A stretch of DNA of 64,000 nucleotides from Humibacter sp049446075 (GCF_049446075.1 NZ_JBMSEB010000001.1:1922001-1986000); one strand, 5' to 3'. Counted from the first letter of the stretch, positions 51,601-59,552 are shown. Notes: generated by a model from the sequence alone, not told the origin. Translations and numbers: made by a program.

Positions 51601-51968
51601 GTGTCGGGAAGCGTGGACTTGATGCGGTTGATCGCTTGGTCGAGCTTCTGCTCGGCGGTCGCGAGATCGGTGCCGTACGTGAACTTCGCCGTGATCACCG
51701 AACGGTTGGTGCTGCTCACCGCCGACGTGCTGTCGAGGTTCGGCACGCCCTGAATGGCGGTCTCGATGGGCGTGCTGACGTCGTTGTTGACCACCTCGGG
51801 CGAGGCACCCTGGTAGCTCGAGACGATGGCCAGCTGGGGGAACTCGATCGACGGAACGAGCTCTTGCTTCAGGTTGAACAGCGCGATGCCGCCGAAGACG
51901 GCGGCCACAATGGTGACGAGAGCGATGAGAGCACGGTTCTTCATGCTCAGAACGGCGAGGGAGTGCAC
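48687..51968 (-). CDS. RND-superfamily efflux permease (HAE1/AcrB-like)
   Basis: 1093-residue transporter with the doubled RND layout: one N-terminal helix, a large extracytoplasmic domain, helices 2-6, a second large domain and helices 8-12. The proton-relay motif is IGRVVDDSIVVIENIKRH, and GGLTIAIGRVVDD precedes it. Residues ~255-285 are an Ala/Gly/Ser/Thr/Gln-rich linker inside the first external domain. No membrane fusion protein or outer-membrane channel is adjacent, as expected in a monoderm. GTG at 51968 is used; ATG 51944 is eight codons in. Substrate unknown. Confidence 0.92.
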   Translation of the reverse strand: MHSLAVLSMKNRALIALVTIVAAVFGGIALFNLKQELVPSIEFPQLAIVSSYQGASPEVVNNDVSTPIETAIQGVPNLDSTSAVSSTNRSVITAKFTYGTDLATAEQKLDQAINRIKSTLPDTVDPQVLSGSLDDLPVIQLAVTGDESGKQLGDDIDRLVLPDLKKVDGVNDAQLIGQIGQRVTITPDAAKLAASSTTVQSIKDALSQNGVLLPAGSITQDDKTLSVQAGSTITSVDEIASLPLVTTSASSATAGAGASAGTGQGSAQLPSGQTAAAKAPATQVVTAHTIGDVASVKITDDPSTSISRVNGKPALTIAVTKLPSANTVEVSRAVNKIVPDLQNKLGNGAKFTVVFDQAPFIEQSINSLTEEGLLGLAFAVIVILIFLLSIRSTIVTAISIPTSVLITFIGMWASGYTLNIITLGGLTIAIGRVVDDSIVVIENIKRHLVAGVDRAKTIVDAVREVAGAITASTITTVAVFLPIAFVGDVTGELFRPFALTVTIALLSSLLVALTIVPVLAYWFLRPPRPKKSATADAEAADDDASHLSIADAVASGHDELEHPSRLQKGYLPIINWTLKHSFVTIIVAVLVLGGTLALTPLMKTNFLGSTGQNTLTVSQTFAPGTSLQAEDASAQVVEKKLLSIDGIKTVQLSIGSSGSSLRDAFSGGSGGATFSITTDPKADQEKLQATVEKQLGEVGGHGDITVSSNAGFGESNDIEIDVTASTQADLQKASDTIVSKVKKLDALSQVTSNLSASLPYIAVDVNRATAAEYGLSEVAVGSQVSQAMQPTQVGTVAIKDNTLNIYIANANQPTSVQALRNVQIVTQRGPQPLSALADVKQTEGPATVTTQHGLRSATVTATPNSDDLSTANAQVSKALAAAKLPQGASASIGGVTASQGTAFAQLGLALLAAILIVYVVMVATFRSLRQPLMLLVSVPFAATGAIALQIVSGIPLGVASLIGVLMLIGIVVTNAIVLVDLVNQYRRRGLSVPDAVRHGASRRLRPILMTAMATIFALLPMAIGLTGQGGFISQPLAIVVIGGLVSSTLLTLVVLPTLYNLVEGAHDRRRARKAAKLARSRPAVDASRSTVDA

Positions 51969-52082
51969 GGCCGGGTCCTCAGAGTGATGGTTGCGGAAGC
52001 TGCAAGACGTCGGCTGCTTGCACCGCCCGGCCGATTATGGCACCGGCCGCTGAGTGGCCGACCGGAGCCGTCGCCCACCGCT

Positions 52083-52111
52083 GGTTGAGCGCTGCCGCAG
52101 CCGCCGCGGGT
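52083..52111. repeat. Diverged copy of the TTGAGC...GCAGCCGC repeat core
   Basis: GGTTGAGCGCTGCCGCAGCCG and GCCGCGGG resemble the core of the repeats at 7321 and 22175. It lies in the 160-bp gap between the RND and MocR genes. Confidence 0.45.
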
Positions 52112-52128
52112 AACTCGCGGGGCCGCCG

Positions 52129-53559
52129 CTAGACGACGGCGGAGAGCATGCCAGGCTCCGGCATCGGATGCTGCGCGACAGCCGACCAGGCGCGCTCGAG
52201 CGCGGCGACAGCCCGCTCGACCTGTTCCTGGTTGCGGGTCAGCGGGATGCGCACGAACCGCTCGAACGCCCCGTCCACGCCGAAGCGGGGCCCGGCCGTG
52301 ATCAGCAGGCCTTCGCTGCGTGCGGCAAGCGCGAGCTGCGAGCTCACCGGTGCTCCGATGTTGACCCAGGCCGCGAGTCCACCGTGCACGTGCGGCACGA
52401 CCCAGTCCGGGAAGGCTTGGGGCACGATGTGCTCGATGGCCGCACGGCCCGTCGCCAGCGTGGCGCGTCGTTCCTCGAGCACGGTCTCGTAGCTGTCGAA
52501 GAGCGCCGTGACGACGAGCTGCTCCAGCACGGGCGTGCCGAGGTCCATGTTGGCGCGCACGGCGCGCAGCCGCCTGATCGTCGAGCGCTCGGCACGCACC
52601 CACCCGATGCGCAGGCCGCCCCACATGGTCTTGCTCGCCGACCCGATCGTGATCACCTCCGCACCGTTAGCGACGGCGGCCATGGGCCGCAGCGTGTGCG
52701 GGCGGTCGATGTCGAGTTCAGCGGGCGTCTCGTCGACGATCACGACGGTCCCCTGCGCTGCCGCGGCGTCGAGCAGGCGTCGGCGGACGGATGCCGTCAT
52801 CGATCGCCCGGTGGGGTTCTGGAAGTCGGGCATCAGGTACGCGATCGACGGGCTCGTGCGCCTGAGCACGGATTCGAATGCCTCGACGTCCCAACCGTCG
52901 CGAGAGTCGGCGGCGACGGGCGCCGTCACGAGCCGCGCACCAGCCGCACCTATGGCGTCGTACGCATGGGGATAGGTGGGCACCTCGATCAGCGCGCGGT
53001 CTCCTCGGCTCACCATGGCGCGGGCGAGCAGCGCAATCGCCTGCTGCGCGCCCACCGTGACGAGGATCTCGTCAGGGTCCGTTGCGAGCCCGCGCTGTGT
53101 GTACCGTCGCGCGATCGCCTCCCTGAGCACCGGCAGGCCGACCGGGTCGTACCCCGTGTCGTGCAGGAGCGACGTGAGCTGCTCGGATGCCCGGCGCACG
53201 GCATCCGCCATCATCGACGGCGCAGGCAGCGCCGCCTTGGTGAAGTCGAGCAGACCCGGCGCGGGCACGGTCGACGAGGCGGCGCCGCCCGGGAGCGCCG
53301 TGCGGGTGCCTGAGCCCTGCCTACTGATCGCGAAGCCCTGCTCACGCAGCCGCTGGTACGCCGCCGTCACGGTCGTGCGACTCACGCCGAGCTGCGCGGC
53401 GAGGTTGCGCTCGGCGGGAAGGCGCACGCCCGAGAGCAGCCGGCCGTCGATGACGAGGAGGCGGATGCGATCCGCCAAAGCTTCGTAGGAGGGTCCGGCA
53501 TCACGCCACTCGCCAAGTAGGTCCAAAAGGGAGCGTGGACTGATCGCGGTGCTGGCCAT
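52129..53559 (-). CDS. MocR/PdxR-type regulator (GntR HTH fused to aminotransferase domain)
   Basis: 476-residue regulator. The winged helix-turn-helix (~15-90) contains GVRLPAERNLAAQLGVSRTT, then VTAAYQRLREQGF. The fold type I aminotransferase domain (~100-470) has the PLP lysine in IGSASKTMWGGLRIGW, VIVDETPAELD and YLMPDFQNPTG. It should bind PLP as an effector. Its start is 62 bp from the divergent YczE-type gene, a recurrent pairing, and direct repeats occupy the gap. The -10-like TAAAGT six bases before the ATG suggests a leaderless mRNA. Confidence 0.92.
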   Translation of the reverse strand: MASTAISPRSLLDLLGEWRDAGPSYEALADRIRLLVIDGRLLSGVRLPAERNLAAQLGVSRTTVTAAYQRLREQGFAISRQGSGTRTALPGGAASSTVPAPGLLDFTKAALPAPSMMADAVRRASEQLTSLLHDTGYDPVGLPVLREAIARRYTQRGLATDPDEILVTVGAQQAIALLARAMVSRGDRALIEVPTYPHAYDAIGAAGARLVTAPVAADSRDGWDVEAFESVLRRTSPSIAYLMPDFQNPTGRSMTASVRRRLLDAAAAQGTVVIVDETPAELDIDRPHTLRPMAAVANGAEVITIGSASKTMWGGLRIGWVRAERSTIRRLRAVRANMDLGTPVLEQLVVTALFDSYETVLEERRATLATGRAAIEHIVPQAFPDWVVPHVHGGLAAWVNIGAPVSSQLALAARSEGLLITAGPRFGVDGAFERFVRIPLTRNQEQVERAVAALERAWSAVAQHPMPEPGMLSAVV

Positions 53560-53572
53560 CAGTCCACTTTAG

Positions 53573-53616
53573 CCGAATTGGCTATACACTGAAAGGCCAG
53601 TTCCGAGATTGGATAC
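53573..53616. promoter_or_regulatory. MocR operator: two direct repeats in the divergent promoter
   Basis: CCGAATTGGCTATAC (53573-53587) and CCGAGATTGGATAC (53603-53616) are direct repeats 30 bp apart, about three helical turns. The first also sits in a near-palindrome TAGCC...GGCTA. Direct repeats are the usual binding sites of MocR dimers. GATACT in the second copy also serves as the likely leaderless -10 of the YczE gene. Confidence 0.6.
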
Positions 53617-53621
53617 TTGTT

Positions 53622-54398
53622 ATGCAGCCAATCTTGATCTCCGGCACCGCAGGCCCCGGCATTGCGGCTTCCGCCGTGCGCCGCTCCGGCTGGCTCGCCG
53701 CCCGAGCTGCGAGCCCGGCGCATCGACGCATTCAGCTGCTCGCGGGTCTCTTCCTCTACGGCATCGCGATCGCCACCATGCTGCAGGCCACCATCGGCGT
53801 CGAGCCATGGGATGTTCTCGCCCAGGGCATTGCGAAGCGAACGGGAATCCCGTTCGGGCTCGTGACCAACCTGGTGGGCGCCGTCGTGCTGCTGTTCTGG
53901 ATCCCGCTGCGCCAGCGGCCAGGCCTCGGAACCGTGCTGAACGTGCTGCTGGTCGGACCGTCCGCACAATTCGGGCTCTGGGCCATTCCGCAGCCGGACC
54001 AGCTGTGGGCGCGCATCCTGCTCTTCGCGGGCGGTCTCGTGCTGATCGCGGCGGCATCCGGTCTCTACATCGGGGCGCAGTACGGGCCCGGACCGCGCGA
54101 CGGTCTGATGACGGGCCTCCATGCCCGCACCGGCCGGCCGGTGTGGCTCGTGCGCACGGGCATCGAAGCCGTCGTGCTGTTGATCGGCTGGCTGCTGGGC
54201 GGCAATGTCGGTTGGGGCACGCTGGCGTTCGCGCTGTGCATCGGGCCACTCGTGCACGTCGCCATCCCTTTGTTCGCGCTCCGGCTGCCCGAGGCGGCGA
54301 CCCTCGAGGAGGGCGACACCCGGCTCATCGAACCGGATGCCGCCGCTCGCCGCCGCGAGCCCGCCAGGGAGCGCTGGGCGCTCGGCCCCCGTGACTGA
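53622..54398 (+). CDS. YczE/YyaS/YitT-family membrane protein
   Basis: 258-residue membrane protein with about five segments after a cytoplasmic start: LLAGLFLYGIAIATMLQATI, LVTNLVGAVVLLFWIPL, ILLFAGGLVLIAAASGLYIG and VVLLIGWLLGGNVGWG. The family motifs GVEPWDVLAQG and GPGPRDGLMTGL are present. YczE proteins are encoded next to MocR regulators in many bacteria; a transport role is suspected. It is divergent from MocR. Confidence 0.9.
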   Translation: MQPILISGTAGPGIAASAVRRSGWLAARAASPAHRRIQLLAGLFLYGIAIATMLQATIGVEPWDVLAQGIAKRTGIPFGLVTNLVGAVVLLFWIPLRQRPGLGTVLNVLLVGPSAQFGLWAIPQPDQLWARILLFAGGLVLIAAASGLYIGAQYGPGPRDGLMTGLHARTGRPVWLVRTGIEAVVLLIGWLLGGNVGWGTLAFALCIGPLVHVAIPLFALRLPEAATLEEGDTRLIEPDAAARRREPARERWALGPRD

Positions 54399-54424
54399 GC
54401 AGCCACCCGCGCGCAGATGCGCGC

Positions 54425-55234
54425 CTAGAGCTGCCGCTCGGCGTAGGCGCGGAACGCCTCGCGTACGTACTCGGCACCCTCGGTGCCGCCGTAGTTTGCG
54501 GCGAACCGATCGTCCGCGACGTACATGTCGCCGTATCCGAGCAGTGTCTCGCGCGTGATGGTCACGCCCGTCGCAGGGGACGACGCGCTCAGCCAGTCGA
54601 CGTGGCGCTGCACGAGCTGCTGCACCCTGGCATCCGCCACGTCGACACCCTCGGCGCGTGCGGACGCGTAACCGGCGGCGATGTCGAGGTGCTCCTGCTG
54701 GAACGCCCTCTTCTCCTCGTCGGTCTTCGAGCGCCACCACGCGTCGCTCTTGGCGTACGCGTCCTTTCCCCAGCGCTCCTCGACCTCCTGCTTGTACTGC
54801 GTGTGATCGAATCCATCGAATGCCTTATCGGCCATGATCGGCTCTCCTTTCTCCAGTGCCTCGATGGTGGATTCCACGGATGCCGCCTGCCGCGCCAGCC
54901 GCTCCTGCTCGCTCTTCAGCCAGCGCAGGTGGTGCCGGAGTGCGGAGGCCTCGTCGGTCTCCCGCTCCAGCACGGCGGCGATCTCGGGCAGCCCGAGCCC
55001 GAGCTCGCGGAGCAGCAGGATGCGCTGCAGACGCACGAGCGCACGCTCGTCGTAGTAGCGGTATCCGTTGCCGCCGATGCGGCTCGGCTTCAGCAGCCCG
55101 ATGTCGTCGTAGTGACGCAGCGTTCGGCTGGTCGTGCCGACCAGCCGCGCAAGCTGCTGAATCGACAACTCGACCGCCTCGGCTTCGTCTGCCACTCCGA
55201 TCGCTGCGGTGCGGACATCCGTGTCATCCCTCAT
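54425..55234 (-). CDS. MerR-family regulator with TipAS ligand-binding domain
   Basis: 269-residue TipA-like protein. The MerR DNA-binding part (~22-95) begins LSIQQLARLVGTTSRTLRHY, then DIGLLKPSRIGGNGYRYY; a coiled coil follows (LKSEQERLARQAASVESTIE), and the C-terminal TipAS domain (~140-265) includes WGKDAYAKSDAWWRSK and the tail AEYVREAFRAYAERQ. TipAS binds thiopeptide-like compounds in streptomycetes; the ligand here is unknown. Its own promoter has MerR-type 19-bp spacing, so it is likely autoregulated. Confidence 0.92.
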   Translation of the reverse strand: MRDDTDVRTAAIGVADEAEAVELSIQQLARLVGTTSRTLRHYDDIGLLKPSRIGGNGYRYYDERALVRLQRILLLRELGLGLPEIAAVLERETDEASALRHHLRWLKSEQERLARQAASVESTIEALEKGEPIMADKAFDGFDHTQYKQEVEERWGKDAYAKSDAWWRSKTDEEKRAFQQEHLDIAAGYASARAEGVDVADARVQQLVQRHVDWLSASSPATGVTITRETLLGYGDMYVADDRFAANYGGTEGAEYVREAFRAYAERQL

Positions 55235-55241
55235 GACAACG

Positions 55242-55272
55242 ACGCTAGAGGTTTACGTAACGTCAAGGTCAA
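55242..55272 (-). promoter_or_regulatory. MerR-type promoter of the TipA-like gene
   Basis: On the minus strand TTGACC (55267-55272) and TAGCGT (55242-55247) are 19 bp apart, the stretched spacing MerR activators correct by twisting DNA. The palindrome TTACGTAA (55253-55260) is centred in that spacer. The -10 ends seven bases before the ATG, so the mRNA is probably leaderless. Confidence 0.7.
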
Positions 55273-55302
55273 GCGAGTCGGCAAAAGAACGGAGCGAGGG
55301 CG

Positions 55303-56145
55303 TCAGGACGACTCGTCGGCCGTGCGGAACACGGGCCATGACACCTCGGTGCGGTAATCGGCTTCGCGGTCGGTGTCGAGTGCCGAGACGAGGAAATCCT
55401 CCCTGATCGGACCGGTGACGCCGATCGCGCGCTGCGCGACGTAGGAGCCGAGCTCGCCGTATGTGGTGTCCATGTCTGCGTGCGAGCCGACATGCAGCAT
55501 CACGGCGCTGTCGCCGGCTGGCAACTCCACCCACTCGACACGCCCCGACCGGATGCCTTCACCGCGACCCTCCCGAACGGGCACGAACGCGGTCAATCGC
55601 CCTCGCCCCTCCTCGAAGAGCTCCGGATAGAACAGCGTGCCCGGCGCGCCGTGCAGTTCCACGTGGAGCCTGCCGGCCGCCTCGACGAGCTCTCCCAGCG
55701 CCGCGAGCAGCCAGGGGCCGACGCGCTCCATGTCGACCTGCTCGTCGATGGCGAGCACGGTCTGGGCCGCCCGGGTGCGGAACGACACCGCGCCGTCACG
55801 GTGCCCCTCCGAACCCAGCAGCGCCCGCAGCGAGGCGACGGCATCGTTCGTCTTCGCCAACTGCGCTTCCATGCGCTTCAAATGCGCCGCGATGGTGCGG
55901 TTGCGTGATTCGACATCGGGCGACGACACCACTTCGCGCACCTCGTCGATGGGCATGTCGAGAGCACGCAGGCGCTTGACGACCTGTGCGACGGGCACCT
56001 GATCGGTGGCATAGCGCCGGTATCCGCTGCTCGGGTCGACGCTGGCTGGCTCGAGCACCCCGACGTCGTGGTAGTAGCGCAGCGCCTTCACCGTGAGGTG
56101 CGTCATGCGCGAGAAGTCGCCGATGGAGACCAGGGATCCCGTCAC
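55303..56145 (-). CDS. MerR-family regulator with GyrI-like effector domain
   Basis: 280-residue regulator. The MerR domain (~6-75) reads VSIGDFSRMTHLTVKALRYY, then DVGVLEPASVDPSSGYRRYA. A coiled coil precedes a C-terminal effector domain (~130-275) with YPELFEEGRGRLTAFVP and AGDSAVMLHVGSHADMDTTY, as in BmrR/GyrI-like drug-binding domains. GTG at 56145 has an AGGA site; ATG at 56175 would add ten residues. It follows the MFS gene on the same strand, whose promoter carries a MerR operator. Confidence 0.88.
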   Translation of the reverse strand: MTGSLVSIGDFSRMTHLTVKALRYYHDVGVLEPASVDPSSGYRRYATDQVPVAQVVKRLRALDMPIDEVREVVSSPDVESRNRTIAAHLKRMEAQLAKTNDAVASLRALLGSEGHRDGAVSFRTRAAQTVLAIDEQVDMERVGPWLLAALGELVEAAGRLHVELHGAPGTLFYPELFEEGRGRLTAFVPVREGRGEGIRSGRVEWVELPAGDSAVMLHVGSHADMDTTYGELGSYVAQRAIGVTGPIREDFLVSALDTDREADYRTEVSWPVFRTADESS

Positions 56146-56258
56146 GTCGTCGATCCTGCCAGGGCCGGCCGACATGCCGCTCGACCGGGCGTGGCCTTCC
56201 AGCGCTGCCTCTGCGACAGAGGTGCGGACCCGTGCGGAACCGAGGAAAGCCGCGGCGG

Positions 56259-57719
56259 TCATCGGGCACCCGTCCTCGGAAGCAGTGCGGTGAGCGCGAG
56301 CGTTGCGACAGCGATGCCCGCGAGCGGAATGAGGCTCGCGGCAAAGGCGAGCGCCGGTCCGACCGCCGCGACCACGCCGAAGAAGACCGTGCCCACGACT
56401 GCCACGCCGATCGAACCTCCGACCTGCTGCATGGTCGACAGCACGCCGGAGACGATCCCGGCCTCCTCCTGCGTCGCCGTCGCGAGCACGAGGCGAGTGG
56501 ACGGGGGGATGCTCAGACCCTGCGCCGCCCCGCACAGCACGAACCCGACGAGCAGCCACGCCACATCGCCGCCGGTCATCGCCACCGAGGCGAGCGCAGC
56601 GAAGCCGGCCAGATTGCACATCGCGGCCGCCACGAGCACTCCGCGCCCGAGGCGCTGCGCGAGCCGCGGCGCGAGAGCGACGGCTGCGATGTACGGAATG
56701 GCGAGACCGAGGAAGATCCCGCCCGACTCGAGCGCGGTGAGGCCTCTTGCCACCTGCAGGTACATGGTGAGCACCAGGTAGAAGGATGCCTGCCCGCACC
56801 AGAACACGAGCTGCCACAGCATTCCGAAGCGGAAGGCCGGCGTACGCAGGAGCATTCTGGGGAACAGCGGCTCACCACCGCGCACCTCGAGACGGCGCTG
56901 CTGTGCGAGGAATGCGGCGAGAACGACGGGCACGCACGCGAAGCACACCCACACCCACGGCGCCCATCCCGCGTCGCGGCCTTCGATCAGCGGAAGGACG
57001 AGCGCGAGCACGGCGGCCGTCATGAGCACCATGCCTGCGATGTCGAGACGATGCACCACTCCCCGCGTCGCGGGCACGACGAGCGGAGCGAGCACGAGGG
57101 CGAGCAGCCCGATCGGAATGTTGATCGCGAAGATGCTGCGCCACTCCAGGGCGAACGGGTCGCCTGCGATGAGGAGTCCGCCGATGATCTGGCCGGCGGC
57201 GGCACCGACGCCCAGCACTGCCGCGTACAGCCCGATCGCCCTGGCTCTCGCCTGGCCGTGGAACAGGGATCCGATCATGGCGAGCACGCTCGTAATGACG
57301 AAGGCGGTCGCCATGCCCTGAACGAGACGACCGGCGACGAGCACTCCTGCGTCGGGGGCGGCGGAGCAGAGCACGGATGCCGCGGTGAACGCGCCGATGC
57401 CGAACAGGAATGCCCTGCGCCGGCCATATCTGTCGCCCAACCGCCCCGCAACGAGCAGGCACGATGCGACGCCGAGCGAGTAGGCGGCGACCAGCCATTC
57501 GAGGTCTCCGGCAGTCGTGTGCAGGTCCGACTTCATCGACGGCAGCGCGACATTGACGATGAAGAAGTCGATCGCAGTGATGAACGTGCCGATGAGAAGG
57601 GCGGAGAGCGCCCGCCAGGGCGGACGGGCTTCGATGGGATCGGGCAGGCCGACCGCGGCCGACGCAGAGGCCGGCACGACCGGGGCTGTGGAACCGATGA
57701 CGGTGTCGTTGGTTGTCAT
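56259..57719 (-). CDS. DHA2-family MFS drug transporter (14-TM)
   Basis: 486-residue transporter. The first helix carries LIGTFITAIDFFIVNVALPS, the D1 motif of 14-TM antiporters; motif A is AGRLGDRYGRRRAFLFG and motif C GVGAAAGQIIGGLLIAG. It is first in a two-gene unit with the MerR regulator. A MerR-type operator with 19-bp spacing lies just upstream, so drug-induced expression is likely. The ATG at 57719 appears leaderless. Confidence 0.92.
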   Translation of the reverse strand: MTTNDTVIGSTAPVVPASASAAVGLPDPIEARPPWRALSALLIGTFITAIDFFIVNVALPSMKSDLHTTAGDLEWLVAAYSLGVASCLLVAGRLGDRYGRRRAFLFGIGAFTAASVLCSAAPDAGVLVAGRLVQGMATAFVITSVLAMIGSLFHGQARARAIGLYAAVLGVGAAAGQIIGGLLIAGDPFALEWRSIFAINIPIGLLALVLAPLVVPATRGVVHRLDIAGMVLMTAAVLALVLPLIEGRDAGWAPWVWVCFACVPVVLAAFLAQQRRLEVRGGEPLFPRMLLRTPAFRFGMLWQLVFWCGQASFYLVLTMYLQVARGLTALESGGIFLGLAIPYIAAVALAPRLAQRLGRGVLVAAAMCNLAGFAALASVAMTGGDVAWLLVGFVLCGAAQGLSIPPSTRLVLATATQEEAGIVSGVLSTMQQVGGSIGVAVVGTVFFGVVAAVGPALAFAASLIPLAGIAVATLALTALLPRTGAR

Positions 57720-57725
57720 GACACC

Positions 57726-57756
57726 GTTCTCGAGCCTCCCCCGAGGGGAGAGTCAA
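57726..57756 (-). promoter_or_regulatory. MerR-type operator-promoter of the MFS/MerR operon
   Basis: On the minus strand TTGACT (57751-57756) is followed after 19 bp by GAGAAC (57726-57731). CTCCCC-CGA-GGGGAG (plus strand, 57736-57750) is a perfect dyad inside the spacer, the common TTGACTCTCCCC MerR box. The weak -10 fits an activator-dependent promoter. Confidence 0.75.
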
Positions 57757-57808
57757 GCGTCTGCGAAAAGAAGGCGCAGACCGCCTGGTCGGCCGCCGCG
57801 TCGGGCCG

Positions 57809-58183
57809 TCAGGACGGCAGCGCGGCTCCCGGAAAGCCGGATGCCTCGTGCACCTCTGCCACGAGCACGCCTGCTGCGACGGCGGGGTCGGCCTCGATGA
57901 TCGCGGCAGTCTCCTCGGGCGAGCGGTCGAACACACCGATGCCGGCCATGTCGCTGCCGTCGCGTACGGGAAGCACGACGGAGAGGATGCCGGCATCCCC
58001 CAGCTGCATGTTGCGTCTGCCGTGCTCCCAGATGATCGACCGCGCCTCAGGGCTCTCGTAGTTCGGTCCGTGCCGTAGCACCACCACCGAGTACCGGCGA
58101 ACGAGTGCGAGGCGCCTGCGCATCTCGTCGTCGTCGACGTTCGGAAGCTCCGGCAGCGCGGGCCGTCGCTCGTGATCGCTCAT
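57809..58183 (-). CDS. YCII-related domain protein
   Basis: 124-residue protein of the YCII fold. YSVVVLRHGPNYESPEARSI, then HGRRNMQLGDAGILSVVLPV and GIGVFDRSPEETAAIIEADP, ending with VLVAEVHEASGFPG. YCII proteins are small enzymes or binding proteins often found with stress or SRPBCC genes. Its start overlaps the SRPBCC stop (ATGA); it is last in the VOC-ArsR-SRPBCC-YCII operon. Confidence 0.88.
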   Translation of the reverse strand: MSDHERRPALPELPNVDDDEMRRRLALVRRYSVVVLRHGPNYESPEARSIIWEHGRRNMQLGDAGILSVVLPVRDGSDMAGIGVFDRSPEETAAIIEADPAVAAGVLVAEVHEASGFPGAALPS

Positions 58184-58752
58184 CGCGCCACCTTCTCACT
58201 GCCGCCCGATGCGCCCGTCATCGCGTCGGCAACGGGCTTCGTGCCTTCCACTGCCTCGACGAAGCGCGCGAGGATCGCATCCCAGCCGCGGCTGAACGAG
58301 CCGCCCAGATAGCCGCCTGGCAGCGCGCAGTCTTCACGCAGTTGCTGCTCGCTCAGACTCTCCCAACCCCGGTGCTCGAGCTCGACCCGCGTGCGGTCGG
58401 ATGCCTCGGCCACGAACCGCAGCTCCACCTCGGTCGGAACGCCCGTCACGTTCCACGTCATCGCGAAGCGTTCCGGTGGCGCCCAGTCCAGCACGACACC
58501 CCAATCCCGCTCCGTGCCGTCGTGCCACGTCTCGTACACGCGGCCTCCGAGCACGCGCTCGAAGGTGACAGATGCCACACGGTCCTCGCCCATCGAGAAC
58601 GGGCGCAGCGGCCACCAGCGGTCGATCGTGCGCACGAACGTCTCGAAGACGACCTCGCGGCCTCGGCGAACCACGATGCTCTTGCGGATCGGAGGGCGCT
58701 CGAAGGCGAGCACCGCGGCGTCGCCCGGTGCGGCATCCTCCTGGCTGCTCAT
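58180..58752 (-). CDS. SRPBCC/AHSA1-family protein
   Basis: 190-residue START-like protein that probably binds a hydrophobic ligand. AHSA1-type features are SIVVRRGREVVFETFVRTID, WWPLRPFSMGEDR, RVYETWHDGTERDWGVVLDW and TRVELEHRGWESLSEQQLRE. It overlaps ArsR upstream and YCII downstream by ATGA, so expression is coupled. ArsR-SRPBCC pairs are widespread; the ArsR protein is probably its repressor. Confidence 0.9.
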   Translation of the reverse strand: MSSQEDAAPGDAAVLAFERPPIRKSIVVRRGREVVFETFVRTIDRWWPLRPFSMGEDRVASVTFERVLGGRVYETWHDGTERDWGVVLDWAPPERFAMTWNVTGVPTEVELRFVAEASDRTRVELEHRGWESLSEQQLREDCALPGGYLGGSFSRGWDAILARFVEAVEGTKPVADAMTGASGGSEKVAR

Positions 58753-59162
58753 CGACCCGCCTCGATCCCGTGCTGCGGGATGCCGTCGGTGGCGGCGTCC
58801 GTCTCGTCGGCCTCAGACTCGACGATGCTCGCGGCATCCGCAAGGGCAGAACCCCAGAGTTCATCGAGGAACCGGCGCAGCCCTCTCAAGCCTTCGGCTC
58901 GAGTGCGGTACAACCTTCGGGTGCCGTCGCGGCGCTCGGTCAGCAGGCCGGCATCCTTCAACACCGTCAGATGCTGGCTGATCGCCGGGCGCGACACGTC
59001 GAACGACTCCGCGATCTCGCCCGCGCTCAACTCGGTGGATGCCACGAGGCGCAGAATCTCGCGCCGTCGCGGCTCTGCCACCGCGCGCAGCACCGTCGTA
59101 TCCGTCGCCTCGGGCCACCCAGGATCTGCCGCGGCGCCGGTCGCCGATTGCGCGCCGGCCAC
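58749..59162 (-). CDS. ArsR-family regulator
   Basis: 137-residue winged-helix regulator. The core is LRAVAEPRRREILRLVASTE, then GEIAESFDVSRPAISQHLTV and KDAGLLTERRDGTRRLYRTR. No metal-binding Cys pair is present, so it is of the non-metal, SRPBCC-associated type. GTG at 59162 shares one base with the VOC stop; the open frame upstream is a shadow of the VOC gene. It likely binds the CGTTAG-CTAACG site before the VOC gene. Confidence 0.9.
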   Translation of the reverse strand: MAGAQSATGAAADPGWPEATDTTVLRAVAEPRRREILRLVASTELSAGEIAESFDVSRPAISQHLTVLKDAGLLTERRDGTRRLYRTRAEGLRGLRRFLDELWGSALADAASIVESEADETDAATDGIPQHGIEAGR

Positions 59163-59512
59163 TAGGCCCACAGTCCGATGGGCGTGCCCTCGGGGTCGGC
59201 GAACACCGCGAACGAACCGAAGCCGTCTGGCAGTTCGGTCGGGGGCACGAGAGCCGTGCCCCCGAGTTCGGTGGCCTTGTCGAGGCACGCCTGCAGGTCG
59301 TCCACCCGCACGTAGATGGTCGTGCGCGGGCCGCCGCCGTCTTCTGGGTGGCCGATCCCGCCGGGTATCGCTGCCTCGCCAGACTGCGTGTCGATCAGTG
59401 CATATCCGCCCCCGGCGGGCTGTGCCGTCCATCCGAGCAGTTCGCTGTAGAACCGAGTCGCCCGCTCTGTGTCGCGTGCCGTGATCTCGAACATCGCTAC
59501 CGGCTGTCCCAT
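59162..59512 (-). CDS. VOC-family protein
   Basis: 116-residue glyoxalase-like protein. AMFEITARDTERATRFYSEL, then GWTAQPAGGGYALIDTQ, TTIYVRVDDLQACLDKATEL and a C-terminal FAVFADPEGTPIGLWA with the metal-ligand-like acidic position. It is first of the four-gene ArsR operon and shares its stop base with ArsR. An ArsR-type palindrome lies 40 bp upstream. Confidence 0.9.
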   Translation of the reverse strand: MGQPVAMFEITARDTERATRFYSELLGWTAQPAGGGYALIDTQSGEAAIPGGIGHPEDGGGPRTTIYVRVDDLQACLDKATELGGTALVPPTELPDGFGSFAVFADPEGTPIGLWA

Positions 59513-59552
59513 GATTCCTCCCTGAATCGAGCCTTCTGTCGATCACTGCTTA

